The position numbers were made by a program, and so were the translations under genes. Shown one piece after another: positions 15,675 to 23,138 of a DNA stretch of 24,628 bases. The DNA lies in contig JBBROA010000065.1 in NCBI GenBank assembly GCA_038229875.1, forward strand, positions 1 to 24,628, read 5' to 3'. Within the stretch, counting starts at the first letter, position 1. Each line of letters starts with the position of its first letter. The DNA comes from JALYUA01 sp038229875 (GTDB taxonomy: Bacteria; Acidobacteriota; Thermoanaerobaculia; UBA5066; Gp7-AA6). Under the pieces are notes generated by a model. The model was not told where the DNA came from. It did not search any database and worked only from the letters and a program-made list of their open reading frames with translations.

Positions 15675-16551
15675 ATCGTCCCGGATCGTCCACGCGCGCG
15701 GAAAACCAGAGCGAGGTTCCCGGGACCAAATCGAGGGGAAGGAGCCGACGAACGGCGCGCTCGGCCGAGCACGCAATCGAGAAGAGCGCGTTCACGGGGG
15801 CGGGGGGCCGATCGAGGGCGCTGTGTTGCGCGGCACGGCGCGCGCCCTCTTCACTTTTGCCCCGGCTCCCGATGATCGCCCGGCGGATGAGCATCCCGGG
15901 CAGGAGCACCTGGAAGAAGTAGGCCGCGCGTTCTCCCGGCAGCCGCGCCTTTTCGAAGAGCTCCCTGAGGGCGCGCCGGTCGTACCGCAGCCGATGCCCG
16001 GCGTGGAGGTCGTAGTCGGACCAGAGCGCGTTCAGAGCCGGGAGTGTTCCGACCAGACGTCCTCCGGGGACCAGGAGCCGGGCGCAGGCGCTGAGGACGC
16101 GCTCGGGGAATTCGAGGTGCTCGAGCACGTCGAAGAATCCGATCGCCTGGAACGGCGCCGTCTGAAGGAGCTCATCGGGCGGCGAGAAGACGTTCGCGGA
16201 GAAGATCCGGGCGGACGGAACCGCGGCGGCGGCACGAGCGGCGAGCTCGCGATGCAACTCGAGGCCGGTCGCCTCGTAGCCCGCACCGGCGAGCGCGGAC
16301 AGCACTGTCCCGCTCCCGCAGCCGACCTCGAGCACGCGCGCCGGAGGTGTGATTCCGTCGCTGCGAAGAAAGTTCAGGATCTGGCGGTTTCTGGCTCCGA
16401 ACCAGAAGTGAGTCCGCTGACTGACCTCCAGCATCCGGAGCAGCTCCGGATCGGAGATGTCGAAGTCCGCGGCGGTCTCGGGCGCCTCCTCGAATACGAG
16501 AAGGTTCGGAGGGGCGTCGGAGTCTGTCAGGCGGATTCCACCGGGGCTCAC
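15628..16551 (-). CDS. Class I SAM-dependent methyltransferase, last gene of the amino-sugar operon
   Basis: A 307-residue methyltransferase. Motif I is VLEVGCGSG (73-81), then ATGLEL for the ribose-binding acid, and FFDVLEHLEFPERVL with LLVPGGRLVGTLPAL, which place it with UbiG/Methyltransf_23-like proteins. SDYDLHAGHRLRYDRR and the hydrophobic C-terminal part (YFFQVLLPGMLIRRAII) are common in relatives found beside polyprenyl glycosyltransferases, and could tie the enzyme to the membrane. The GTG start overlaps the aminotransferase stop (GTGA), so it is co-translated. In comparable acyl-amino-sugar loci a methyltransferase adds a 2-O-methyl group; applying that here is inference. The C-terminal Pro/Arg-rich tail is encoded in DNA shared with the convergent gene. 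Confidence 0.82.
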   Translation of the reverse strand: MSPGGIRLTDSDAPPNLLVFEEAPETAADFDISDPELLRMLEVSQRTHFWFGARNRQILNFLRSDGITPPARVLEVGCGSGTVLSALAGAGYEATGLELHRELAARAAAAVPSARIFSANVFSPPDELLQTAPFQAIGFFDVLEHLEFPERVLSACARLLVPGGRLVGTLPALNALWSDYDLHAGHRLRYDRRALRELFEKARLPGERAAYFFQVLLPGMLIRRAIIGSRGKSEEGARRAAQHSALDRPPAPVNALFSIACSAERAVRRLLPLDLVPGTSLWFSARVDDPGRFTGEPPPRSRTGDRP

Positions 16552-17708
16552 CCGAACGAGAGGACGGCGTCGATCACCCGGCCCTGCTCCTCGGAGCTCA
16601 TGGACGTGTACAGCGGAAGCCGGACGAGCCGATCACTGACCGATTCGGTTACGGGACAATCGCCGGCGCGCCCGCCGAACTTCCGTCCCATTGCGGAGAG
16701 GTGCAGCGGGAGGTAATGAAACACGGCGAGAATCGATCGTTCGGCGAGATGCGCGATGAGGCGCGCCCGGGCCTCCGCGGTCGGAAGGACTACGTAGAAC
16801 ATGTGGTGGCTCGAGACGCAATCCGCGGGAACGAAAGGCAATCCGACGCCGCGCTTCGCGGCCCACGGCCCGAGCTCTTCCGCGTATCGTTGACAGATCC
16901 GGCCACGGGCCGCGAGCACCTTCTCCTTCTGTTCGAGTTGAGCGAGGAGGTAGGCGGCAAGAAGGTCGGAGGCAACGTAGCTCGATCCGATGTCGACCCA
17001 CGTGTACTTGTCGACCTCGCCGCGGAAGAAACGTTTGCGATCCGTTCCTTTCTCGCGCAGGATCTCCGCGCGCGCGACGAGCCTTTCGTCGTTGATCAGC
17101 AGCGCGCCCCCCTCGCCGCAGCTGAAGTTCTTCGTCTCGTGAAAAGAGAGAGTCGCCAGCCGCCCGCGGGTTCCCAGGAGCCGCCCCTCTCGTGCGCCGA
17201 AAAGACCGTGGGCGTTGTCTTCGACGATCGGCAGGCGGCGGGCGGCGGCAATCTCCTCGATCGCTTCCATGTCGCAACCGATACCCGCGTAGTGAACGGG
17301 GACGATGGCCCGGGTTCGCGGCGAAAGACCTTCCTCGATTCTCCGCTCGTCCATGTTCAAGGTGTCGGGCCGGACGTCCACGAAGACGGGCCGCGCTCCG
17401 CGAAGCACGAACGCGTTCGCCGTCGAGACGAACGTGAAGTCCGGCAGCAGCACCTCGTCTCCGGGAACGATCTCCAGCAGCAGCGCGGCCATTTCGAGAG
17501 CGTGCGTGCAGGACGTCGTCAGAAGGGCGGAGGGGACCCCGAGCTCTCGTACCAGGAGCTCCTGGCACCGGCGGGTGAAATCCCCGTCTCCGGATATGTG
17601 ACCCCGGGCCACGGCTTCCGCCATGTAGCGCACCTCTTCGCCGACCATCGAGGGCCGGTTGAAGGGAATTCGCGCCGGGGCCGCGTCAGTGCCGGTCGAG
17701 GCGCTCAT
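16548..17708 (-). CDS. wecE: WecE-like dTDP-4-amino-4,6-dideoxygalactose transaminase (DegT/DnrJ/EryC1 family)
   Basis: A 386-residue sugar aminotransferase that matches E. coli WecE along its length. WecE uses glutamate and PLP to convert TDP-4-keto-6-deoxyglucose to TDP-4-amino-4,6-dideoxygalactose. Shared segments include PSMVGEEVRYM, CGDG-like SGDGDFTRRCQ, SCTHALEMAALLL, PDFTFVSTANAFVLRGA, FVDVRPDTLNMDE, IVPVHYAG, SFHETKNFSCGEGGALLIND and EKGTDRKRFFRGEVDKYTW. K193 in HETKN is the expected PLP lysine and D164 in VEDNAHG the expected cofactor aspartate. The galactose or glucose configuration of the product is inferred from similarity. The ATG at 17708 overlaps the ligase stop (ATGA); the frame stays open further upstream but that stretch lies within the ligase gene and is not family-like. 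No sugar 4,6-dehydratase or nucleotidyltransferase is present in the window. Confidence 0.92.
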   Translation of the reverse strand: MSASTGTDAAPARIPFNRPSMVGEEVRYMAEAVARGHISGDGDFTRRCQELLVRELGVPSALLTTSCTHALEMAALLLEIVPGDEVLLPDFTFVSTANAFVLRGARPVFVDVRPDTLNMDERRIEEGLSPRTRAIVPVHYAGIGCDMEAIEEIAAARRLPIVEDNAHGLFGAREGRLLGTRGRLATLSFHETKNFSCGEGGALLINDERLVARAEILREKGTDRKRFFRGEVDKYTWVDIGSSYVASDLLAAYLLAQLEQKEKVLAARGRICQRYAEELGPWAAKRGVGLPFVPADCVSSHHMFYVVLPTAEARARLIAHLAERSILAVFHYLPLHLSAMGRKFGGRAGDCPVTESVSDRLVRLPLYTSMSSEEQGRVIDAVLSFG

Positions 17709-19060
17709 GCCTTGAGCCTCGCCCCCCGGGTCTTCTTGAAACGGTTCGAATACTGATCGGTGTCCACGATTTCGACGCGGGTGGGAATCTGGTACGGCTC
17801 CAGGAAATCGCGGCAGTGCTCGCGAACGCGCCGGCGGAGCGAGGCCCGATCCTCGGGCTGAATGACATTGAAATAGGCCGCGACCACCTGGCCGGTGATC
17901 GGGTTGGGCTCGCCACGAACGAGCACATCGCCCACGTTCTGCAGGCGCAGGAGGACGCTTTCGACAGCGGCGGGATAAACCTTTCGTCCACCCACGTTGA
18001 TGATTTCTGAGCGCCGGCCGAGAATGCGCAGGAACTCGCCGTTCACTTCGACCTCGTCCTGCGTGTCGAACCACCCCTCCGCGTCGAACGGGCTCGGTGC
18101 GTTCAGGTATCCGAGCATGGCCGACGCCGCGCGGATTCTCAGCGTCCCGTCCACGACCTTCGTCTCGATGCCTTCGCCTCCCAGGCGGACCCAGAGAGAG
18201 TCTGACGCCTCGGATCTCGCCCGCAGGATACCGAGCTCCGACAATCCGTACGTCTGTGAGAACCGGAGGCCCGGCAGGAGACTCGTCATTCGCTCCAGCG
18301 TCGCCGCGGGCATCGGCTCAGTGCCATAGGTGATCTGCCGCAGGGACGAGAGATCGTGCCGCCGAATCGCCTCGGAGAGCAGCAGCAGGTTGAGGAACGT
18401 CGGTGTGGTCGGAAGGAGCTCGACACGATGGCGGGCGACCGCCCCGCAGATCCCGTCCGGAGAGCGGTCATTGCAGGTGACGACAGTCCCGCCGTTTGAA
18501 AGGATGTGAAAGAGGGTGTTGATTCCACCGATGTGATCGAGGAGAAGAAACGCGAGAGTGCGAAGGGGGGGGCGTCCGGTTCGGAATTTTTCCAGAAGAC
18601 GCGAGAACGAATGAAGCGCTCCTTTTGGCTCGCCGGATGAGCCCGAGCTGAAGAGGACGAGGCCGGGCTCTCCGGCCGCGACGAGACCGTCGAAGAGAGG
18701 GTTGCGTGAAACGGGAACCGAGCGGACGTACTCTCGCTCGCCCTCGTCTCCGAAGCGGACGCTCGTCTCGACCTCCGCGATCCGCAGAAAGCGACTTCGA
18801 TCGGCCGGTGCGACGCGGGTCAAAGGCACGACCACGGTTCGGCGATCGATCGCCGCGAGGAGAAACGCGCAGACGTCCGGAGAGTAATCCCCTTCGAGCG
18901 CCAGAATCGTCCCGGGCGAGACCCCGCGGGATTCGAGCTCGCGGCTGAAGTCCGCCGCGCGCTCCGCGATCCAGCGGTAGGAGTAATCCTGGTCGCGCCA
19001 GACGATCGCCGTCGCGTCGCCTCGCTCCTGGAACCGCTCGAAGAGCCATTCCGGCCTCAT
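17705..19060 (-). CDS. AMP-forming acyl ligase (ANL superfamily)
   Basis: A 451-residue adenylating enzyme that should activate a carboxylic acid as acyl-AMP and pass it to CoA or, given the neighbours, to the ACP encoded two genes earlier. The phosphate loop LFSSGSSGEPKG spans 136-147, the A5 motif QTYGLSELG 269-277, the ATP-ribose aspartate lies in WFDTQDEVEVNG (330-341), and the hinge LGRRSEIINVGGRKVYP spans 347-363. The C-terminal FKKTRGARLKA supplies candidate catalytic lysines. At 451 residues it is shorter than most acyl-CoA synthetases, nearer to O-succinylbenzoate ligase-sized members. It overlaps both neighbours by 4 nt (ATGA). The acid substrate cannot be predicted reliably by eye. 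Confidence 0.88.
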   Translation of the reverse strand: MRPEWLFERFQERGDATAIVWRDQDYSYRWIAERAADFSRELESRGVSPGTILALEGDYSPDVCAFLLAAIDRRTVVVPLTRVAPADRSRFLRIAEVETSVRFGDEGEREYVRSVPVSRNPLFDGLVAAGEPGLVLFSSGSSGEPKGALHSFSRLLEKFRTGRPPLRTLAFLLLDHIGGINTLFHILSNGGTVVTCNDRSPDGICGAVARHRVELLPTTPTFLNLLLLSEAIRRHDLSSLRQITYGTEPMPAATLERMTSLLPGLRFSQTYGLSELGILRARSEASDSLWVRLGGEGIETKVVDGTLRIRAASAMLGYLNAPSPFDAEGWFDTQDEVEVNGEFLRILGRRSEIINVGGRKVYPAAVESVLLRLQNVGDVLVRGEPNPITGQVVAAYFNVIQPEDRASLRRRVREHCRDFLEPYQIPTRVEIVDTDQYSNRFKKTRGARLKA

Positions 19061-19758
19061 GGTCCGCCGAGATAAATGATCTGGCCGGTCAAGCCGCCGT
19101 TCTCGGGCGCGATCAGAAAGTCGATCACGCGAGCCACCTCGTCCAGCGTCGCCTGTCTTCGCGTGGCCAGCCTCGCGACCAGCGCATCGAGTTTTTCCCG
19201 CGGGACTCCTCGCGTGAGGTCCGTCTCGATCGGCGGGGGGCCGACGGCGTTTACGGTGATTCCTGACGGTCCGAGCTCCCGCGCCAGAATCCTGGTGAAC
19301 GTCTCGACGGCGCTTTTGGAAGCGGCGTAGATCGCCTCTCCCTCGAGCGCCATCGGGACGGCGACGCTCGTGAGGTTGACGATCCGTCCGAAGCGCGCGC
19401 TCATCATCACCTTCGCCCCTTCACGGGAAGTCAGAACCGTCCCGATGAAGTTCGTTCGAACGATCCGGTCGATTGTGGCGCCAGGCGTCAGAAGCACCGG
19501 ATTCATCGAAGCGATCCCCGCGTTGTTGATGAGAACGGACAACCCGCCGTATCGGCTGCGAATCCCCTGGACCAGCCGGATCACGTCGCGCTCCTCCGAG
19601 ACGTCGGCGATCACGTGCTCGTAACCGTCGAGGCGCCAATCGGGCTCTTGGCGGCTGCAGCCGATGACCCGGAACCCCCTGCCGACGAGGCGCTCGGCCA
19701 CGTGCCGGCCGATCCCTTTGCGGGACCCGGTCACGAGCGCTATCTGAGGATGCGTCAT
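19057..19758 (-). CDS. Short-chain dehydrogenase/reductase, FabG-like
   Basis: A 233-residue NAD(P)-dependent SDR resembling 3-oxoacyl-ACP reductase. The cofactor motif TGSRKGIG covers residues 10-17, NNAG 78-81, and the catalytic set is S131, Y144 and K148 (YAASK). An arginine-rich turn (GCSRQ) after the second strand suggests NADPH preference. Beside an ACP and an acyl ligase, reduction of an ACP-bound 3-oxo group to 3-hydroxy is the most economical role, as proposed for vioR in the P. syringae viosamine locus; a sugar-oxidoreductase role cannot be ruled out. The gene begins one nucleotide after the ACP stop and overlaps the ligase start by ATGA. Confidence 0.88.
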   Translation of the reverse strand: MTHPQIALVTGSRKGIGRHVAERLVGRGFRVIGCSRQEPDWRLDGYEHVIADVSEERDVIRLVQGIRSRYGGLSVLINNAGIASMNPVLLTPGATIDRIVRTNFIGTVLTSREGAKVMMSARFGRIVNLTSVAVPMALEGEAIYAASKSAVETFTRILARELGPSGITVNAVGPPPIETDLTRGVPREKLDALVARLATRRQATLDEVARVIDFLIAPENGGLTGQIIYLGGP

Positions 19759-19759
19759 C

Positions 19760-20062
19760 TCAGTCGGCCGGCGTCGCGGGCAGCTGCTGGAGCAGATAGG
19801 CGGCGAGTGACTCGACGGTCCGAAACGGGCTCGAGGTCTGCGACATCGCTCGGTCGTCCATGAGACTGACGGGACCGACGCCGAGGTCGGCGACCCTCTG
19901 CTCGATCTCCACGAGGACCGAGACGAGGCCGAGCGAGTCGAGAACTCCGGCGGGTCCGAAGAGCCTCGTTTCCCGGTTCACCGAAGCGGTTCCTTCGCGC
20001 ATGGCGAGCCGGTACCCTTCCACCGTCTCGACAATCAGGCTAACGAGCGCGGTCTCGTCCAT
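19760..20062 (-). CDS. Acyl carrier protein (free-standing, operon-specific)
   Basis: A 100-residue acidic protein with the carrier-protein attachment motif GVLDSLGLVSVLVEIE; S43 in DSL would carry 4'-phosphopantetheine. The length and helix pattern fit a stand-alone ACP, with a longer loop (GVGPVSLMDDRAMSQTSSP) before the last helix than in housekeeping AcpP. The ATG at 20062 is preferred over the open extension to 20176 because it leaves a normal ACP N-terminus. The gene overlaps the end of the GNAT gene by 23 nt. Among AMP-ligase, reductase and acyltransferase genes it probably holds the acyl group destined for the amino sugar. Confidence 0.85.
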   Translation of the reverse strand: MDETALVSLIVETVEGYRLAMREGTASVNRETRLFGPAGVLDSLGLVSVLVEIEQRVADLGVGPVSLMDDRAMSQTSSPFRTVESLAAYLLQQLPATPAD

Positions 20063-20957
20063 CCGGCCCTTCCTGCTGAGCGAGCGCGGCTTCGAGGGAG
20101 AGGAGGTGCTTCGAGCCCGGGCGGTGCCAGTGAAATACGAGCTCCGGCTCGTGAAAGCGAAACCCGAGCGAGGCATAGATGTTCCAGACCGCGCTGTTGA
20201 CGGCGGAGATGCGAGCGGTCACCGACGAGACGTGGCGGCGGGCGAACTCGTGCATCGCGCCGAGAAGGAGCTCGGGCCCCGCGATGCCGGCGCTCTCACG
20301 GTCGACCGCGGCGAGGCGAATGTCAGCCGTGGTGGCCGGATCGCGGTCTGCGTCCGGCGGGCCGCCGATCTCGGCCTGAACGAAGCCCGTCGGCGCTCCG
20401 GGCGGGCCGGTCACTCCGATCCAGCCGCCGGCCGACGCCACTCCGAGCGCGCCTTCGATCCACGCGCGATACCGGCGGTCCGCGAGCGCGCGGGGAAACC
20501 GGGGATCGGCGTGGTACCGGCCCACGGTGAAGGAGGATGCGGCGATCTGGGCGATCCGGGCATGATCGCCGGTCTCCGCCGCTCGAACGGTCAGCCTTGG
20601 AGCGCGCAGGTCGGCCGCGCGAAGTCGAGGGAGGGTCGCGCGCAGCTGGATCTCCACGAACCGGAATCCCGCAGATTGAAGGAGCGCTCCGAGAGCGGCG
20701 GGTCCCGCGGGAACGCGGCAGCTGACGAGCTCGACGTCGTCTCGAGCGGCCCACTCCGTGATCTTCGAATCGAGTTCTCTGGTCCGGGAGACGAGCCGGG
20801 AAGGCTCGCCCGCCGAGTAGTGCCCGACACGAAATCCGAACACGTCGCTGTCCCACGGCAGGAGGGCGATCGTTCCGAGCTCCGGAGATTCGGCGGCGAG
20901 CGGCAGGTGGCGGGCCTCAAACTTGACCGCCTCGCGGATCAGATCGGGCTCCGTCAC
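20040..20957 (-). CDS. GNAT acyltransferase, WecD/RffC-like (amino-sugar N-acyltransferase)
   Basis: A 305-residue protein whose N-terminal part (LGTIALLPWDSDVFGFRVGH, about 28-47) recalls the WecD/RffC family, which N-acetylates TDP-4-amino-4,6-dideoxygalactose. The C-terminal half is a GNAT fold: LTVRAAETGDHARIAQIAASS starts the domain, GPELLLGAMHEFARRH fits the CoA-pyrophosphate motif A helix, and NSAVWNIYASLGFRF is the classical motif B end. The presence of a WecE homologue in the same operon supports an amino-sugar substrate. The co-encoded ACP raises the possibility that the donor is acyl-ACP rather than acetyl-CoA. The ATG overlaps the glycosyltransferase stop (ATGA); the 3' end overlaps the ACP gene by 23 nt. 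Confidence 0.75.
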   Translation of the reverse strand: MTEPDLIREAVKFEARHLPLAAESPELGTIALLPWDSDVFGFRVGHYSAGEPSRLVSRTRELDSKITEWAARDDVELVSCRVPAGPAALGALLQSAGFRFVEIQLRATLPRLRAADLRAPRLTVRAAETGDHARIAQIAASSFTVGRYHADPRFPRALADRRYRAWIEGALGVASAGGWIGVTGPPGAPTGFVQAEIGGPPDADRDPATTADIRLAAVDRESAGIAGPELLLGAMHEFARRHVSSVTARISAVNSAVWNIYASLGFRFHEPELVFHWHRPGSKHLLSLEAALAQQEGPDGRDRAR

Positions 20958-21904
20958 TCCTCACGACCCTCGAGGATCTCCGCGATCGCATATGTGGGAC
21001 GTTCCATCATTCTCGAGTGGATGCGCGCGAGGTATTCCCCGATGATCCCGAGCGCGAACATCTGGGCCCCGGAAAAGATCGCGATGAGGCTCGCCAGAAA
21101 CGGGAATCCCGGAACGCTGCCCCCGTGGACGAAGTAGACGATGACAACATAAGCGAGCACCGCGAGTCCGAGCAATGTAAACGAGAACCCCAGAAGGCTG
21201 GCGAGCCGGAGCGGGAGGGTCGAAAACCCGGTCGCTACGGTCAAAGCGTGCGTCACCAGCGACCGGAAAGTGTAGTTGGAGCTCCCGATCTCCCTCGGCC
21301 GGTGCTCGACCCGGACCGTCGAGAACCGGCGTGTTCCCCAGGTCAACAGCACGTCGATTGAAACGAAGGGGCTCTGATACTGCTCGAATGCGCTTCGAAG
21401 CGAGGTTCGAAACGCGCGAAATGCGGAGACGTGGCGAGCGGTCTCGGCTCCCATCGCCTTTTGCAGGGCCAGCTTCGTTATCCAGGAAGAAGCGTTGCGA
21501 AGGTTCGAGTGAGGCATTTTCTGAGGGGTCCCGTAGACGGCGTCGAAGCCCCGGGCGAGCTCGTCGAGGAGTTTGGGGATTTCCTCCGGAGGATGCTGCA
21601 AGTCGTCGTCGATCGTCACGATCGTAGATCCGCGGGCTGCCCGGATGCCGGCTAGGACCGCGTTGTGCTGACCATAGTTGCGCATCATGTTGAGGCCGCG
21701 CACGGTCGGGTGTTCGCCGCAGAGTCGGCGGACGATTTCCCACGAACGGTCGGCGCTCCCGTCGTTGACGAGAACGATCTCGTGTCTTCGGCCGGACAGC
21801 GCGTGGCCGGTCCGGACGACGAGGGCGGGAAGGGACCCCTCGCTGTTGAACACGGGAACGACGACGGATATCTCGACGTCTAGATTCGGATTTTCGATTC
21901 GCAA
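20954..21904 (-). CDS. GT2 family glycosyltransferase, ArnC/dolichol-phosphate-mannose-synthase-like
   Basis: A 316-residue membrane-anchored GT-A enzyme expected to move a sugar from a nucleotide donor to undecaprenyl phosphate. The catalytic domain holds VSVVVPVFNSEGSL-like opening strands, VNDGSADRSW (D48), RNYGQHNAVLAGI, and the metal-binding DDDLQHPPEE (99-108). Two C-terminal membrane spans follow (LGFSFTLLGLAVLAYVVIVYF and FLASLIAIFSGAQMFALGII), with the family ending GEYLARIHSRMMERPTYAI. The frame is open to 22354, but that would run through purM on the other strand. The only plausible start between 21904 and about 22080 is the TTG at 21904, which gives a normal GT2 N-terminus. It is the first gene of the seven-gene minus-strand operon. 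Confidence 0.85.
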   Translation of the reverse strand: MRIENPNLDVEISVVVPVFNSEGSLPALVVRTGHALSGRRHEIVLVNDGSADRSWEIVRRLCGEHPTVRGLNMMRNYGQHNAVLAGIRAARGSTIVTIDDDLQHPPEEIPKLLDELARGFDAVYGTPQKMPHSNLRNASSWITKLALQKAMGAETARHVSAFRAFRTSLRSAFEQYQSPFVSIDVLLTWGTRRFSTVRVEHRPREIGSSNYTFRSLVTHALTVATGFSTLPLRLASLLGFSFTLLGLAVLAYVVIVYFVHGGSVPGFPFLASLIAIFSGAQMFALGIIGEYLARIHSRMMERPTYAIAEILEGREE

Positions 21905-22062
21905 TTCTACAACGCGAGGGCTTGCCGGAGGCGCCGCTCGGGGTTCGGGTGCCCCGGCGGCAGTCGAGTGGGCGCCGCCCGCCGCCGAACGTTCCGAACC
22001 CGAAAATGCGGGGCGCGGGGAAGGGGTGCGGAGATCGGGGGTCGGATGGTGGAACGTGAATC

Positions 22063-22068
22063 TATACT
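22063..22068 (+). promoter_or_regulatory. purM -10 element in a divergent intergenic region
   Basis: TATACT (5/6) starts 14 nt before the TTG start of purM, predicting transcription from about 22075 and a leaderless or near-leaderless mRNA. The shared TATA core also reads TATAGA on the minus strand, so the site could in principle fire toward the glycosyltransferase operon. No -35 match is evident. Confidence 0.45.
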
Positions 22069-22076
22069 GAGCTCCC

Positions 22077-23126
22077 TTGAGCGAATCCCGATACGCTGCC
22101 GCGGGCGTCGACATCGACAAGAAAGCCGCCGCGCTGGCGCTCGCTCGGGACGCGATCCGGTCGACGTTCACTCCGGGCGTCCTCGGCGACGTCGGTGGAT
22201 TCGGCGGGTTGTTCCGCCCCGACTTCTCCTCGCTTCGCGAGCCCGTGCTCGTCGCCTCTGCCGACGGCGTCGGCACGAAGCTGAAGGTCGCGATCGAGAC
22301 CGGCCGCCACGACAGCTGCGGCGCGGACCTCGTGAACCACTGCGTCAACGACATCCTCGTCCAGGGGGCGCGCCCCCTCTTCTTCCTGGACTACCTGGCC
22401 ACAGGCAAAATTTCGGCGGACGTTCTTTCGGAGGTGATCTCGGGTGTCGCGCGGGGATGCCGCGAAAACTCGACCGCGCTTCTGGGAGGGGAAACGGCAG
22501 AGATGCCGGGGTTCTACGCCGATGGCGAGTACGACCTCGCGGGGACGATCGTCGGCGTCGTCGAGCGCGACAAAATCCTCGACGGTTCGCGCGTCGTCCC
22601 CGGAGACATCGCGCTGGGACTTCCCTCCGCCGGACTCCACACGAACGGATATTCGCTCGCGCGGAAGGTGTTCTTCGAACAACTGGGCCGGCGCCCCGGC
22701 GACCCGCTCGGGGCACGGAACGGCATTTCGATCGCCGACGCGCTGCTCGCCCCGCATCTCTCGTATCGCAAGGCGATGGAGCCGCTTCTGGCTCACGATC
22801 TGGTTCACGCGATGGCCCACATCACGGGCGGCGGCTTCTACGACAACATTCCGCGCGTTCTGCCCGACGGCGTCGACGTCCTGATCCGCTCCGGCGCGTG
22901 GCCGGTGCCGGAGGTCTTCGAGGTGATCGAGCGCGAAGGCAGGGTCTCCTTCGAAGAGATGCACCGCGTCTTCAACATGGGAATCGGCATGGTCGTGTTC
23001 GTCGCTCCCGCGGACCTGCCGCGCGTGGTGTCCGCCTGGAAAAACGCCGGCGTCTCCTGGTTTGCGATCGGGAACGTCAAGGGGAAGGGCAGCAAGCGCG
23101 TGGTGGTCGAGCCCGCTCCGGTCTGA
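22077..23126 (+). CDS. purM: Phosphoribosylformylglycinamidine cyclo-ligase (AIR synthetase)
   Basis: A 349-residue enzyme that closes FGAM to AIR with ATP, step five of purine synthesis. Family segments run from the N-terminus: AAGVDIDKKAAALALARDAI, then FRPDFSSLREPVLVASADGVGTKLK (nucleotide-binding strand), VNDILVQGARPLFFLDYLAT, ALLGGETAEMPGFY, PSAGLHTNGYSL, HITGGGFYDNIPRVLP and MGIGMVVFV. Length matches the typical 340-350 residues, so the protein is complete. It starts with TTG at 22077; no ATG or GTG lies in a suitable place and the preceding -10 box fits this start. The unknown small ORF follows after 12 nt and then purN, making a short purine operon. Confidence 0.96.
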   Translation: MSESRYAAAGVDIDKKAAALALARDAIRSTFTPGVLGDVGGFGGLFRPDFSSLREPVLVASADGVGTKLKVAIETGRHDSCGADLVNHCVNDILVQGARPLFFLDYLATGKISADVLSEVISGVARGCRENSTALLGGETAEMPGFYADGEYDLAGTIVGVVERDKILDGSRVVPGDIALGLPSAGLHTNGYSLARKVFFEQLGRRPGDPLGARNGISIADALLAPHLSYRKAMEPLLAHDLVHAMAHITGGGFYDNIPRVLPDGVDVLIRSGAWPVPEVFEVIEREGRVSFEEMHRVFNMGIGMVVFVAPADLPRVVSAWKNAGVSWFAIGNVKGKGSKRVVVEPAPV

Positions 23127-23138
23127 CGAGCCGTTGAG

